DNA from: Nocardia sp.
GTDB lineage: Bacteria; Actinomycetota; Actinomycetes; Mycobacteriales; Mycobacteriaceae
DNA: 64,000 bases
Direction: 5' to 3'
NCBI RefSeq assembly: GCF_025465275.1
Contig: NZ_JAODNK010000074.1
Coordinates: forward strand, 124,001 to 188,000
How positions within the stretch are numbered: the first letter of the stretch is position 1; each line of letters begins with the position of its first letter. A program made the translations under genes and the position numbers. Below the pieces are notes generated by a model that ran no database searches, was not told the origin of the DNA, and worked only from the letters and a program-made list of their open reading frames with translations. This document shows, piece after piece, positions 43,648 to 52,082 of this stretch.

Positions 43648-44487
43648 CTACGCGCTCGCCCCGCGCTGCTCCAACACCGCAGTCAGCAACGCGCGGGCGG
43701 CATCGCCATGCACGGCTTGCTCGGACAGCTGGTTGAACACCTTCTCGTACAGGGCGATCTCTCGGGGCTGGGTGATGGTGGATTCGGCCGTAATGGTCTC
43801 CACCAACACCTTGCGCCGGTCATACAGAACGAAATCCGTTGTGCGGCGGAAGAACTGGGCTCGACCTGGGACGACGCCGAACACCAGGCGAGGCAGGCTC
43901 ATCAGGTCGAGCACATGCCGCAACTGCTCGACCATGACGGCATCGTCTCCCACAGTGGTCTGTAGCGCCTGCTCGCCGACTAGAAGGTAGAAGCGGTGCC
44001 GTCCTTCGTAGAGGACGCTCTGCCGCTCCACGCGAGCCGCTACGGCCTCGTCCAGATCGCGGTGGGTGTTCAGGAACTCCATGCCTGCCACCATCAGTGC
44101 TCGTGCGTAGTTCGCCGTCTGCAACAGCCCGTGGAACACCTGCGGGTCGTAGCCGCGTAACAGCTCGCTCCGGTCCTCCAAGCCGCTGATCTGCCGTTGG
44201 TGACCGGCGTACCCGAGGCCGACGATGCGCCGCCATTCCATCCATGCGGCGGAGATGTTGCGCAGGGTAGCGAGCAGATCCGGGTACTCGTCTTCAGCCT
44301 CGGTGATGCGGCACCACGCCGCCAAGTCGTCCTCGCTCATAGCCTGCGCGCCGTGCTCAATGCGAGAGACCTTGGCCGCATGCCAACCGGCGCGCTCGGC
44401 TAGTTGATACCCACGCAAGCGTGCCGCGACCCTGAGCCCCCGGAGCCGGGCTCCCAGATCGCGGCGCGCTTCACCTGCGTTGGTCAC
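43648..44487 (-). CDS. XRE-family regulator with DUF5753 domain
   Basis: A 279-residue protein. The start is GTG 44487, overlapping the stop of the DUF6879 gene (GTGA). HTH: LGARLRGLRVAARLRGYQLAERAGWHAAKVSRIEHG region, residues 10-50. The DUF5753 domain follows (SELLRGYDPQVFHGLLQTANYARA, VARVERQSVLYEG, FRRTTDFVLYD). Such proteins regulate adjacent small genes (DUF397, DUF6879) in actinobacteria and have been compared with toxin-antitoxin modules (Scr1-like). Here it is the last gene of a three-gene operon. Confidence 0.88.
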   Translation of the reverse strand: MTNAGEARRDLGARLRGLRVAARLRGYQLAERAGWHAAKVSRIEHGAQAMSEDDLAAWCRITEAEDEYPDLLATLRNISAAWMEWRRIVGLGYAGHQRQISGLEDRSELLRGYDPQVFHGLLQTANYARALMVAGMEFLNTHRDLDEAVAARVERQSVLYEGRHRFYLLVGEQALQTTVGDDAVMVEQLRHVLDLMSLPRLVFGVVPGRAQFFRRTTDFVLYDRRKVLVETITAESTITQPREIALYEKVFNQLSEQAVHGDAARALLTAVLEQRGASA

Positions 44488-44999
44488 TTCGCGTACTCGT
44501 TGTGCGGGATTGCCTTCCCCCACAACTGATCTCGAAGTTGCGCACAATAGGCGGTAATCACAGGATCAGTGATAGCGGCCCAGCCCGGCAACGCTGAGCC
44601 GTCCCGCTCGAACACCGTGTAGGCAGCAAGTTCATCATCGAACAGCCACCAATCATCGTCCGGCAGATCCGGCGGTGCATCCTGCCGGGGCAGCCACCGA
44701 ATATCCTCGCCTGCTTGAAGATTGGGCACAGTCGTGCCCACTGCGAATCGGGTGTAGTCGCCGTGCGGCTCGGTGATAACCCGGACCCGCTGCACTGCGC
44801 AGGCCACCCCGGCAACCTCCCGCATGAGCGCGTGCCAACGTGCACTCGCCGCCGGATCTTGCGGTTCCCCGTTCAGGAATCGCCGTACCCGATCCGCTTC
44901 CCCGGCTACACCGCTGTAGTCGTCGCGGACCTCCAGGTGGAACGCCCGGCGGTGTGTGCGGAAGGCATCCGCCAGGTCATCAAACGCCAGGTGCAGCAT
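44484..44999 (-). CDS. DUF6879 family protein
   Basis: A 171-residue protein starting MLHLAFDDLADAFRTHRRAFHLEVRDDY, ATG 44999. It has the DUF6879 pattern: LEVRDxY, ADRVRRFLNGE, VRVITEPHGDYTRFAVG, NLQAGEDIRWLPR and DDDWWLFDD. The function is unknown; the family is nearly always next to XRE/DUF5753 regulators, as here. It overlaps the upstream small gene by 20 bp. Confidence 0.82.
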   Translation of the reverse strand: MLHLAFDDLADAFRTHRRAFHLEVRDDYSGVAGEADRVRRFLNGEPQDPAASARWHALMREVAGVACAVQRVRVITEPHGDYTRFAVGTTVPNLQAGEDIRWLPRQDAPPDLPDDDWWLFDDELAAYTVFERDGSALPGWAAITDPVITAYCAQLRDQLWGKAIPHNEYAK

Positions 45000-45306
45000 C
45001 GCGCCTCCGCTCCGTGCCGATCGGCACCTCAACCGCTGTTTCATGACCGGGAAGCCGAATCTGTTCCAACGCTTCCGGGTCCGTGACCGGTTCGCCTGTA
45101 AGAAGGAATGTGCCGTTCCCTGTGTCGCGCAGCAGGGCACCAAAGCACGTTCCCGGCTTCAGGTGCCGGATCAGGCGGTGCGGAATTTCGATGGTGTCCG
45201 GTCGGTCGGTGCGCCAGCTCTGCGCGATGTAGGTACCCCGATCGCTGAGAAAGAGAGTGGGTGATTGTCCGTCCGTGCTGTCGCCGCCAAGTCGTTCGAG
45301 CTTCAT
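44980..45306 (-). CDS. small protein co-encoded with DUF6879/XRE module
   Basis: A 108-residue protein with an ideal ribosome site (AGGAGGAACC) before ATG 45306. SPTLFLSDRGTYIAQSW, then VTDPEALEQIRLPGHETAVEVP, is a recurring pattern in small actinobacterial proteins of this module (a Tyr-Gln-W turn and a VEVP end). Probably the first gene of the operon. Function unknown. Confidence 0.7.
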   Translation of the reverse strand: MKLERLGGDSTDGQSPTLFLSDRGTYIAQSWRTDRPDTIEIPHRLIRHLKPGTCFGALLRDTGNGTFLLTGEPVTDPEALEQIRLPGHETAVEVPIGTERRRDAAPGV

Positions 45307-45515
45307 GGTTCCTCCTGTGTAGTGGATGGACCCATTCATCATCAATCCGCCTCCGAACTGGCGCACGACAATTCGGCGCAATATGGCGCAAGATCCTAGT
45401 TCGCCTCGTCGGCGCGCCAATACCGTTTCTTCAAGCCCCGCCGCCGGGTTGTAATCCGCGCGTCGGCTTCCCCGGCGGTGGGTGCTATCCAGCCGGACGA
45501 CGGAAGGGGCGGGCC

Positions 45516-45752
45516 ATGAACGCACCCGCACGATGGGATAACGAAGACCCGCGCAAGCTGACCCTCGCACCCGAGGACGGCCCGCGCAGCTACCTCCAGC
45601 ACAGTGATGGCTCGTGGTCGTTCGTCGGCGACGACGGCTGGCCGGTGAGCCCTGAGGAATTCCACGAAGAGGTTATGAGCGCGATAGCCGCGGCGACGAT
45701 CCCCGTAATCGACATGGACCCAGTGTCCGTGTCCGACACCGAAATCCGGTGA
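45516..45752 (+). CDS. small acidic hypothetical protein
   Basis: A 78-residue acidic protein (MNAPARWDNEDPRKLTLAPEDG) with GGAAGGGG before ATG 45516. Short aromatic motifs (SYLQHSDGSWSFVGDDGWPV) suggest a compact fold. It is divergent from the XRE operon and overlaps the next small gene at GTGA, so the two are co-translated. Confidence 0.55.
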   Translation: MNAPARWDNEDPRKLTLAPEDGPRSYLQHSDGSWSFVGDDGWPVSPEEFHEEVMSAIAAATIPVIDMDPVSVSDTEIR

Positions 45753-45910
45753 GCAGCGGCACTATGTTGGGATTCGTTCTCGCGGTGGGAATTCCCCTGG
45801 GCGTTCTGGTCGGGGCCATATTCTGGCCCGAGCGCGTCCCCAAGGACCGAACCGTAGACGTGATTCGCCAGCGCATCGCCGACGAAGATGGCCCACCTGC
45901 CGGTACATAA
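45749..45910 (+). CDS. 53-residue single-span membrane protein
   Basis: It starts at GTG 45749, overlapping the previous stop, and encodes one hydrophobic helix (MLGFVLAVGIPLGVLVGAIF) followed by a charged tail (RTVDVIRQRIADED). It is coupled to the upstream acidic protein; function unknown, perhaps a toxin-like or anchoring peptide. Confidence 0.5.
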   Translation: MSSGTMLGFVLAVGIPLGVLVGAIFWPERVPKDRTVDVIRQRIADEDGPPAGT

Positions 45911-45996
45911 CCCGCTGGGATGGCATGGGGGTGGTACGGCAGGCCGTGTTGACCTGTCACACCACCGCAGCAGGGCGCTTACCTGCGCCTTTACAG

Positions 45997-46070
45997 TGCC
46001 CCCGGTCGGACTCGAACCGACACTTGGCGGATTTTAAGTCCGCTGCCTCTGCCAATTGGGCTACGGGGGC
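45997..46070 (-). tRNA. tRNA-Leu (anticodon UAA), short variable loop
   Basis: The minus strand folds as a full cloverleaf: acceptor GCCCCCG/CGGGGGC, anticodon stem GCGGA/TCCGC with loop CTTAAAA (anticodon TAA), T-arm GTCGG-TTCGAGT-CCGAC, discriminator A; CCA is not encoded. The variable loop is only five bases (CAAGT), although leucine tRNAs normally have a long arm. The gene marks the right edge of the integrated element and is a plausible attachment site, but no duplicated 3' end was found on the left. Confidence 0.88.
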
Positions 46071-46126
46071 GTCTGGGTCAGAGTACCGAGCAGTACGGAC
46101 AAGAGTGGAATTAGCCTCGGGGTGAT

Positions 46127-46732
46127 TTAGCGGGGTTTGTGGGGGGAGCGGCGGATTGTGGCGTCTTCGGCGACTGTCAGGAGGAGGGTGATGGTGTCGG
46201 GGGTGTGGGCCCACCAGCGGTGGGGGGTGTTGGCGGGGCAGTAGTAGGAGTCGCCTGCGGTGAGGGTGGTGGGGGGGCCTTGGGCTTCCAGGGTGATTGT
46301 GCCGGTAACTACGTAGATGAGTTCGTCGTTGGGGTGGGTGAATTCGCGGTCGCCGTGGTGGGTGCCGCCGGTGAATTCGAGAGCGCGGAGGTTGCGGGGG
46401 CCGCGGGTGAGGGAGCGGACTGTGCCGTCGGTGGCGTGGTCCGATTGTTCGAGGCGGGTGTTGTCGGTGGTGCGGACCACGACCGCGTCGGGGGTGGGGT
46501 CTGCGGTGGCCAGTAGTTCGGTCGCGGTGGCGCCCAAGGCGTCGGAGATGCGTTGCAGGGAGCGCAGACTCGCGTTGGTGCGGCCGTTCTCCAGTTGGCT
46601 CAGGAACGATTGCGACAGGCCTGTGTGCTCGGACAACTGGGCGAGGGTCAACTTCACCGTCAGCCGCCGGTTGTGGATCACGTCGCCGAGCCGTTGCCGG
46701 CGCGGAGTCTCCGCGTCCTCACCTTCCGCCAC
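46127..46732 (-). CDS. HTH-cupin transcriptional regulator
   Basis: A 201-residue protein: XRE HTH RLGDVIHNRRLTVKLTLAQLSEHTGLSQSFLSQLENG region (residues 13-50) and a C-terminal cupin with THHGDREFTHPNDELIYVVTG and CPANTPHRWWAH, whose His residues may bind a metal or ligand. Such regulators control uptake and catabolism of small molecules. It is divergent from the arylsulfotransferase-like gene, whose promoter holds two copies of a perfect 12-bp palindrome, its likely operators. Confidence 0.9.
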   Translation of the reverse strand: MAEGEDAETPRRQRLGDVIHNRRLTVKLTLAQLSEHTGLSQSFLSQLENGRTNASLRSLQRISDALGATATELLATADPTPDAVVVRTTDNTRLEQSDHATDGTVRSLTRGPRNLRALEFTGGTHHGDREFTHPNDELIYVVTGTITLEAQGPPTTLTAGDSYYCPANTPHRWWAHTPDTITLLLTVAEDATIRRSPHKPR

Positions 46733-46833
46733 GCACCCGCCTCTCGTTCGACTGGACCATTGTCGACGCCGCGGCGATTCGCGGCACCATTGTGATCATG
46801 CTGATTCGAAGTGTTCCGACACAACCCACCGTA

Positions 46834-46862
46834 CTGAATATTCAGCATCACTGAATATTCAG
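46834..46862. promoter_or_regulatory. twin palindromic operator CTGAATATTCAG
   Basis: The perfect palindrome occurs at 46834-46845 and 46851-46862 (17-bp period). The second copy touches the AGGAGG ribosome site of the gene at 46871, so bound repressor would block both transcription and translation start. The HTH-cupin protein at 46127-46732 is the probable ligand. Confidence 0.7.
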
Positions 46863-46870
46863 GAGGATCG

Positions 46871-47980
46871 ATGGAACAGAACACGCTCAAACGGCGCGGT
46901 ACCGGCCTGATCGGGGCCGACCCGGAGCTCGCATCACCCGGATACACGCTGTACGCGCCGCTGGCGGGGCGCGGCGTGGTCGACCTGGTCGATCTGGAGG
47001 GTGAACTCGCGCACCGGTGGGAGCTGCCTTACCGGCCGGGGCGGCACGCCCGCATACTCCCGGGCGGCGTGCTCGCCTATAGCGGTGCGACGCTGGACAT
47101 TCCGCCGCTGTTCGCCATGTGGCGCAAGTACAGCGGCGGGTCGATGGGAAAGTACGACCCGAATGGCGTGCTGCTCAACGAGTTCCGCGACAACCTGCAG
47201 CATCACGATGCGCACCACTACGACGACGGTCGCATCCTCTACACCGCCGTCGAGCCGCAGACCGGAGCGGCGGCGGCGCGGATCCAGGGCGGAGTTCCGG
47301 GCACCGAGGCCGACGGCATCATCTGGACCGACGTCATCCGGGAAGTCGCGGCGGATGGGACGCCGCTGTGGGAATGGCAGGCGTTCGAACACCTCGAGCC
47401 CGCGGATTTCGGTCTGCAACCGCACTATTGGCGCGAACACTGGCCGCTCATCAATAGCGTGTACCCGCTCGACGAGCACACGGTGGTGGCGAGTCTGCGC
47501 AGCGTATCCGCGGTCATCACCATCGACCGCCGCACGGGGAAGTACACCATCCTCGCGGATCGCAACACCCTCGCGCAGCAGCATCACGCCACACCGCTGG
47601 ACAACGGCAAGATTCTGGTATTCGACAACGGCACCTTCCGCACCGGCGAATCGGTGACCTACAGCCGGATCGTCGAAATCGACCCGGCCACCGGCGAAAT
47701 CGGCTGGAAGTACCAGGATTCGCCGCGCGAGGCGTTCTTCACGCCGTTCATGGGCGGCGCGCAGCGACTGCCCAACGGCAATACCCTGATTACCGAGGCC
47801 GCGTTCGGCCGGATCTTCGAAGTTACTGCGGCACAGCAGATCTGCTGGGAGTACGTGGTGCCTTCGTTCACCGAGTACCCGGATTCCGATACCGCGCAGG
47901 TCTTTCCGGGCATCTCGAACGCCATCTTCCGCGCCTACCGCTACCAGGCGCAGGACATTCCATGGCTCGCAGCACGATGA
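46871..47980 (+). CDS. arylsulfotransferase (ASST)-like beta-propeller protein
   Basis: A 369-residue protein with repeated propeller strands (VVDLVDLEGELAHRWELP, YDPNGVLLNEFRDNLQHHDAHHYDDG, EIDPATGEIGWKYQ, LPNGNTLITEAAFGRIFEV). The HHDAHH stretch and late NGNTLI match the arylsulfate sulfotransferase family, which uses an active-site His to move sulfate between phenols. No signal peptide is seen, unlike secreted AssT. It is coupled (ATGA) to an NCS2 permease and preceded by twin operators, so it probably acts on a compound imported by that permease. Enzyme identity is tentative. Confidence 0.75.
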   Translation: MEQNTLKRRGTGLIGADPELASPGYTLYAPLAGRGVVDLVDLEGELAHRWELPYRPGRHARILPGGVLAYSGATLDIPPLFAMWRKYSGGSMGKYDPNGVLLNEFRDNLQHHDAHHYDDGRILYTAVEPQTGAAAARIQGGVPGTEADGIIWTDVIREVAADGTPLWEWQAFEHLEPADFGLQPHYWREHWPLINSVYPLDEHTVVASLRSVSAVITIDRRTGKYTILADRNTLAQQHHATPLDNGKILVFDNGTFRTGESVTYSRIVEIDPATGEIGWKYQDSPREAFFTPFMGGAQRLPNGNTLITEAAFGRIFEVTAAQQICWEYVVPSFTEYPDSDTAQVFPGISNAIFRAYRYQAQDIPWLAAR

Positions 47981-49299
47981 CACGCCTGGAAACCGAAGTC
48001 CATCCGGTGGACGAGGTCCCGCGCCCGGCGCGGGCGCTCATTGCCGCCGTCCAGCATCTGGTGGTGATGATCGCAACGCCCATCACCTCGGTGCTGCTGA
48101 TCAGCCACAGCCTGCATCTCGACGACGGCACCGCCCGCGCCCTGCTCAGCGCGACCCTGCTGTGCAGCGGCATCGGGACCATCCTGCAGTCCGGCGGGCG
48201 ATTCGGGCTCGGCGCAGGCCTGCCGTTCGTCATGCTGCCCGGCGGCGCGGCGGTGGTGCTGTTCATTCAGATTGCGCAGCAGTCGAATCCGGCCACCGCG
48301 AGCGGCGCGGTCATTCTCACGGCGGTCGCGGGCGTCCTGCTGGTTCCGGTGGCGCGCAGGCTCGTCACCCGGCTGCCCGGTGTGGTGATCGCGAGCATGG
48401 TGGTGGTCATCGGTGTGAATCTGGTGAAGGTGGCCGGAAACCTGATCACCGCGCCGGACGGTCATCCGGCGATCTCCGCGGTGCTGCTCGCCATGATCAC
48501 CATCGCGGCCACGGTGCTCGCGCATCGCTTCCTGCCCGCGGGCTGGCGCAGATTGTCGGTACTGCTGGGCCTGCTGCTCGGCACCGCGGTGGCGGCCGCC
48601 ATCGGGCAGTTCCACCTGCAATCGGGTTCCGCCCTGATCCAGACCCCCGAGCTGTTCCCGTTCGGCACACCGACTTTCGACCTGCTCGCGGCGGTGCCGC
48701 TGCTGGTATTCGGAATCGGGTCGATGGCGGAGGCGGCCGGGCAGACCACCCTCAATGCCGAGGTCGTCGGCAAGAAGATCGATACCGCGGCGACGGTGGG
48801 CCGCACTATTCGCGGCGATGCCGTGACCTCACTGCTGTCCGGCGCGCTCGGCGGCGCGACCATGGTGACCAGCGGCGAGAATATCGGGCTCATCCAGCTC
48901 ACCGGGGTTCGCAGCCGGTACGTCACGGCGCTGACCGGCGTACTGCTGGCGATTGCGGCCTTCTTCGCGCCGATCGGCCGACTGGTGAACTCGCTACCCA
49001 GCCCGGTGATCGGCGGTACCGCCGCGATCGCCTTCGCCATGATCGTCGCATCCGGTATCGGCATGTTCGAACGCGTCGATATGCGCAATGACGGTGTGCT
49101 GATCACCGCGACAGCAGCCCTGACGGCAGGACTACTGCCGATCCTCACACCCGGTCTCTACCAGAGCTTTCCGGCCGATCTACGCCTGCTGCTCGGCAGT
49201 GGCGTGACCATGTCCGCGGGGGTCGGCGTGGTGGTGCACCTGCTGTTCGCCCGGATCAGTGCACGCCCTCCATATGGCGGGTCACCCACGGAGCAATAG
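47977..49299 (+). CDS. NCS2 family nucleobase/xanthine permease
   Basis: A 440-residue, 12-14-helix transporter. The start was set at ATG 47977, overlapping the upstream stop (ATGA); an ATG at 47962 is possible. Features: RFGLGAGLPFVMLPG in place of the QxH region, VFGIGSMAEAAGQTTLNAEVVGKK, and SGENIGLIQLTGVRSRYV (conserved NCS2 motif). It should import a purine, uracil or related heterocycle with protons. Its 3' end overlaps the convergent POT gene by 44 bp. Confidence 0.88.
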   Translation: MTRLETEVHPVDEVPRPARALIAAVQHLVVMIATPITSVLLISHSLHLDDGTARALLSATLLCSGIGTILQSGGRFGLGAGLPFVMLPGGAAVVLFIQIAQQSNPATASGAVILTAVAGVLLVPVARRLVTRLPGVVIASMVVVIGVNLVKVAGNLITAPDGHPAISAVLLAMITIAATVLAHRFLPAGWRRLSVLLGLLLGTAVAAAIGQFHLQSGSALIQTPELFPFGTPTFDLLAAVPLLVFGIGSMAEAAGQTTLNAEVVGKKIDTAATVGRTIRGDAVTSLLSGALGGATMVTSGENIGLIQLTGVRSRYVTALTGVLLAIAAFFAPIGRLVNSLPSPVIGGTAAIAFAMIVASGIGMFERVDMRNDGVLITATAALTAGLLPILTPGLYQSFPADLRLLLGSGVTMSAGVGVVVHLLFARISARPPYGGSPTEQ

Positions 49300-50722
49300 C
49301 CAGCACACCGAAGCCGACCACAACAGCCACCAACCCGGTGATACCGAAGTACGCCAGTTCCCGGGAGGGGTCGTAGAACTTGGAGAGCACGCCCGACATC
49401 GAGGTGCCGATGCCCACCGAGAAGAAGTAGAGGGCCATCATCTGGGCGCGGAACGCATTGGGCGCCAGCTTGGTCGTGACCGCCAGGCCGATCGGCGAGA
49501 GCAGCAGTTCCGAGATGGCGAAACCGGCGAGCACCGCGAAGACGAAGAGGATCGGCACGGACTTGCCGTCACTGCCGGAGAAGATCGCGAAAAGCATGAA
49601 GGCCGCACCCATTCCGAGCACGCCGAACGCGAACTTGTGCGGGGTGCTGGGTGCGCGATTGCCCAGTCGGGTCCACATGATCGCGAACAGCGGCGAGAGC
49701 GCGATGATCCATACCGGCTCCATGGAGCCGATCCAGTTGGAAGGCGCGGTCCAGCCGAAGACGGTCCAGTCGATCCGCTCATCGGAGTACACGGCCAGCA
49801 CGGTGAAGATCTGCTGGAACAGCGACCAGAACACCGCATTCGCAATGAACAGCGGAATGAAGGCGCGCACCCGGGTGCGCTCGGTGGGTTCGACCTTCGA
49901 GCTGGTCAGCATGATGGTGAAGTACGCGATCGAGGCCACCACGATCAGACCGGTGGTCGCGTTCGGCAGATTCGAGAGCGTCAGCAGGCCGGTCAGCGCG
50001 GCCACGGCGACCAGCACCCCGAACACCACGACGGCAGCAATGGACTTCGGAATCGCGGTGCGCGGCAGCGGGTTCGGCACATCCCGGCCGTGGTCGCCCA
50101 GATTGCGGCGGAATACCACGTACTGGGTCAGGCCCAGCGCCATACCGATGGCCGCCGCACCGAAGCCGTAGTGGAAGCCCACGTGATCCTGCAGCAGACC
50201 GGTGAGCAGCGGGCCCGCGAACGCGCCCAGATTGATGCCCAGATAGAAGAGGGTGAAACCGCCGTCGGCGCGCGGATCGTCCTTGCGGTAGAGGGTGCCC
50301 AGCAGCGACGAGGCATTGGCTTTCAACGCACCTGAACCCAGCGCCACCAGCACCAGGCCGACACCGACACCGGTCAGGCCCGGCAGCACAGCCAGCGCGA
50401 TATGGCCCGCCATAACAACCACGCCGCCGTAGAACACGGTGCGCTCGGAGCCCAGCACCCGGTCGGCGATCCAGCCGCCGAGCACCGTGGAGAGATAGAC
50501 GAGACCACCGTAGGCGCCGACAATGCCGGTGGCCGTGGTCTTCTCCAGGCCCAGACCGCCGTCAGCGGTCGAGTAGTACAGGTAGTAGCCCAGGATTGTG
50601 ACCATGCCGTAGAACGAGAACCGTTCCCACAGCTCGACGCCGAACAGATTCGCGAGACCGATGGGATGACCGAACAAGGTCCGTTCGGAAACCGGTTTCG
50701 CGTGGTGAGCTACCTCTGTCAT
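49256..50722 (-). CDS. POT/PTR2 family proton-dependent oligopeptide transporter
   Basis: A 488-residue, 14-helix peptide transporter. The N-terminal signature FGVELWERFSFYGM (ExxERFxYY type), GGWIADRVLGSERT and the middle FTLFYLGINLGAFAGPLLTG are diagnostic. It imports di- and tripeptides with protons. It stands alone, convergent with the NCS2 gene, with which it shares 44 bp. Confidence 0.95.
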   Translation of the reverse strand: MTEVAHHAKPVSERTLFGHPIGLANLFGVELWERFSFYGMVTILGYYLYYSTADGGLGLEKTTATGIVGAYGGLVYLSTVLGGWIADRVLGSERTVFYGGVVVMAGHIALAVLPGLTGVGVGLVLVALGSGALKANASSLLGTLYRKDDPRADGGFTLFYLGINLGAFAGPLLTGLLQDHVGFHYGFGAAAIGMALGLTQYVVFRRNLGDHGRDVPNPLPRTAIPKSIAAVVVFGVLVAVAALTGLLTLSNLPNATTGLIVVASIAYFTIMLTSSKVEPTERTRVRAFIPLFIANAVFWSLFQQIFTVLAVYSDERIDWTVFGWTAPSNWIGSMEPVWIIALSPLFAIMWTRLGNRAPSTPHKFAFGVLGMGAAFMLFAIFSGSDGKSVPILFVFAVLAGFAISELLLSPIGLAVTTKLAPNAFRAQMMALYFFSVGIGTSMSGVLSKFYDPSRELAYFGITGLVAVVVGFGVLAIAPWVTRHMEGVH

Positions 50723-51059
50723 GAACCAGACCCTCCCATATTGGGCAATCTGACAGCAACCTCAACTGTTGACCTGCGTCACAAAATTGACGCAAATGCT
50801 CAGGTCAAAGCACCGTTGGCAAGGGCCTTCAGTTTGCCAGGCAATTTCCCGACTCAACGCCCCGACCAGCGGCGAGTCGCTACCAAACGAGATATGCCCG
50901 GTTTACCTGTTTCAAATCGGAAGCTCACGCGGCAAGGCCATCAGGCCGAATCCGAACGCGTGCCGTACTTCAGCAGGGCCCCAACATCATCCAGCGATTC
51001 GGCGCCCCCGAGACGGACGGATGCGATGCGTCTCGAGTCCGCAATTCCGACGGGTGTCG
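50723..51059. other. 337-bp intergenic region, hairpin only
   Basis: No gene seen between the POT start and the ppx stop. A 7-bp stem (CGAGACG ... CGTCTCG, 51009-51035, 13-nt loop) may terminate the leftward eno-ppx transcript, but it has no U-tract. Confidence 0.4.
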
Positions 51060-52019
51060 TCAGGCGATGGAGAGCGCGATGCCGTCCAGAATGTCGTGCT
51101 CGGAGATGATCAGCTCGGAGATTCCGGCCCGCCGCGCCAGCTCATCGGCCAGCACCTCGGCGATCACCGCACCGCCGCCGATCACATCGACCCGGCCGGG
51201 ATGCATGGGACCCAGCGCGGCCCGCTCGTCATGAGTCATGCCGATCAGCAGATCGCTGACCCGGCGCACCTCGGTCAGCGGCAGGCGGGTGAGATGCACC
51301 TTCTCCGAATCGTATTCGGGCAGGTCGAGCGCGACCGCGGCCAGCGTGGTCATGGTTCCGGCCACACCCACCCAGGTGCGCGCCCGCTCCACCGGCACCA
51401 CGCCGAAGGCCTGCGCCAAACGCTCGGAGGCGAAAAATCGCGCCGACGCGACCTCTTCACGCGTGGGCGGGTTGCCGAGCAGGCAGCGTTCGGTGATCCG
51501 CACACAGCCGATATCGGCCGAATACGCGGACTGCACGCCGTCACTGTCGCCCAGCACCACCTCGGTGGAGCCGCCGCCTAGGTCGACGACCACGAAAGGC
51601 CCGTCCGCACTGGACAATTCGCCGACCGCACCGGCGAAGGACAGCCGTGCTTCCTCATCACCGGTAATGACCTCGGCCTGCGAGCCCTCCACGACCCGGC
51701 CGAGTTCGACGCCCGTCATGGTGAAGAAATCCTCGCGATTGCTGGCATCCCTGGTCGCGGAGGTGGCGGTCATCCGCACCCGCGTGACGCCGTGCTCGAT
51801 CATGAGATCCACATAGTCGTGCAGTGCGACCCGGGTGCGCTCGATGGCCTCGGGGTTCAGCGCACCGGTGGCGTCCACGCCCTGGCCGAGCCGGACGATC
51901 CGCATTTCCCGGTGCACATCGGTGAGATGCGCGGTGTGCGTCTCGTCCCGAGTGGCATCGGCGATCAGTAGTCGAATGGAATTGGTGCCGCAATCAACGG
52001 CGGCGATCCGCTCACTCAT
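51060..52019 (-). CDS. Ppx/GppA family exopolyphosphatase
   Basis: A 319-residue actin-fold phosphatase, start MSERIAAVDCGTNSIRLLIA at 52019. The nucleotide or phosphate motifs are VDCGTNS near residue 8, VVDLGGGSTEVV near 140, and DVIGGGAVI near 270. It degrades polyphosphate or guanosine pentaphosphate. The neighbours downstream of eno (DivIC, DUF501, Ppx) match Rv1024-Rv1026, so this is the Rv1026 counterpart. Confidence 0.93.
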   Translation of the reverse strand: MSERIAAVDCGTNSIRLLIADATRDETHTAHLTDVHREMRIVRLGQGVDATGALNPEAIERTRVALHDYVDLMIEHGVTRVRMTATSATRDASNREDFFTMTGVELGRVVEGSQAEVITGDEEARLSFAGAVGELSSADGPFVVVDLGGGSTEVVLGDSDGVQSAYSADIGCVRITERCLLGNPPTREEVASARFFASERLAQAFGVVPVERARTWVGVAGTMTTLAAVALDLPEYDSEKVHLTRLPLTEVRRVSDLLIGMTHDERAALGPMHPGRVDVIGGGAVIAEVLADELARRAGISELIISEHDILDGIALSIA

Positions 52020-52082
52020 GCTGTGTCCTCCCGGCATGAGTGGGGCCCTGCGAGGAGGCTGCCGCCTCCGGACCCCGACCAC

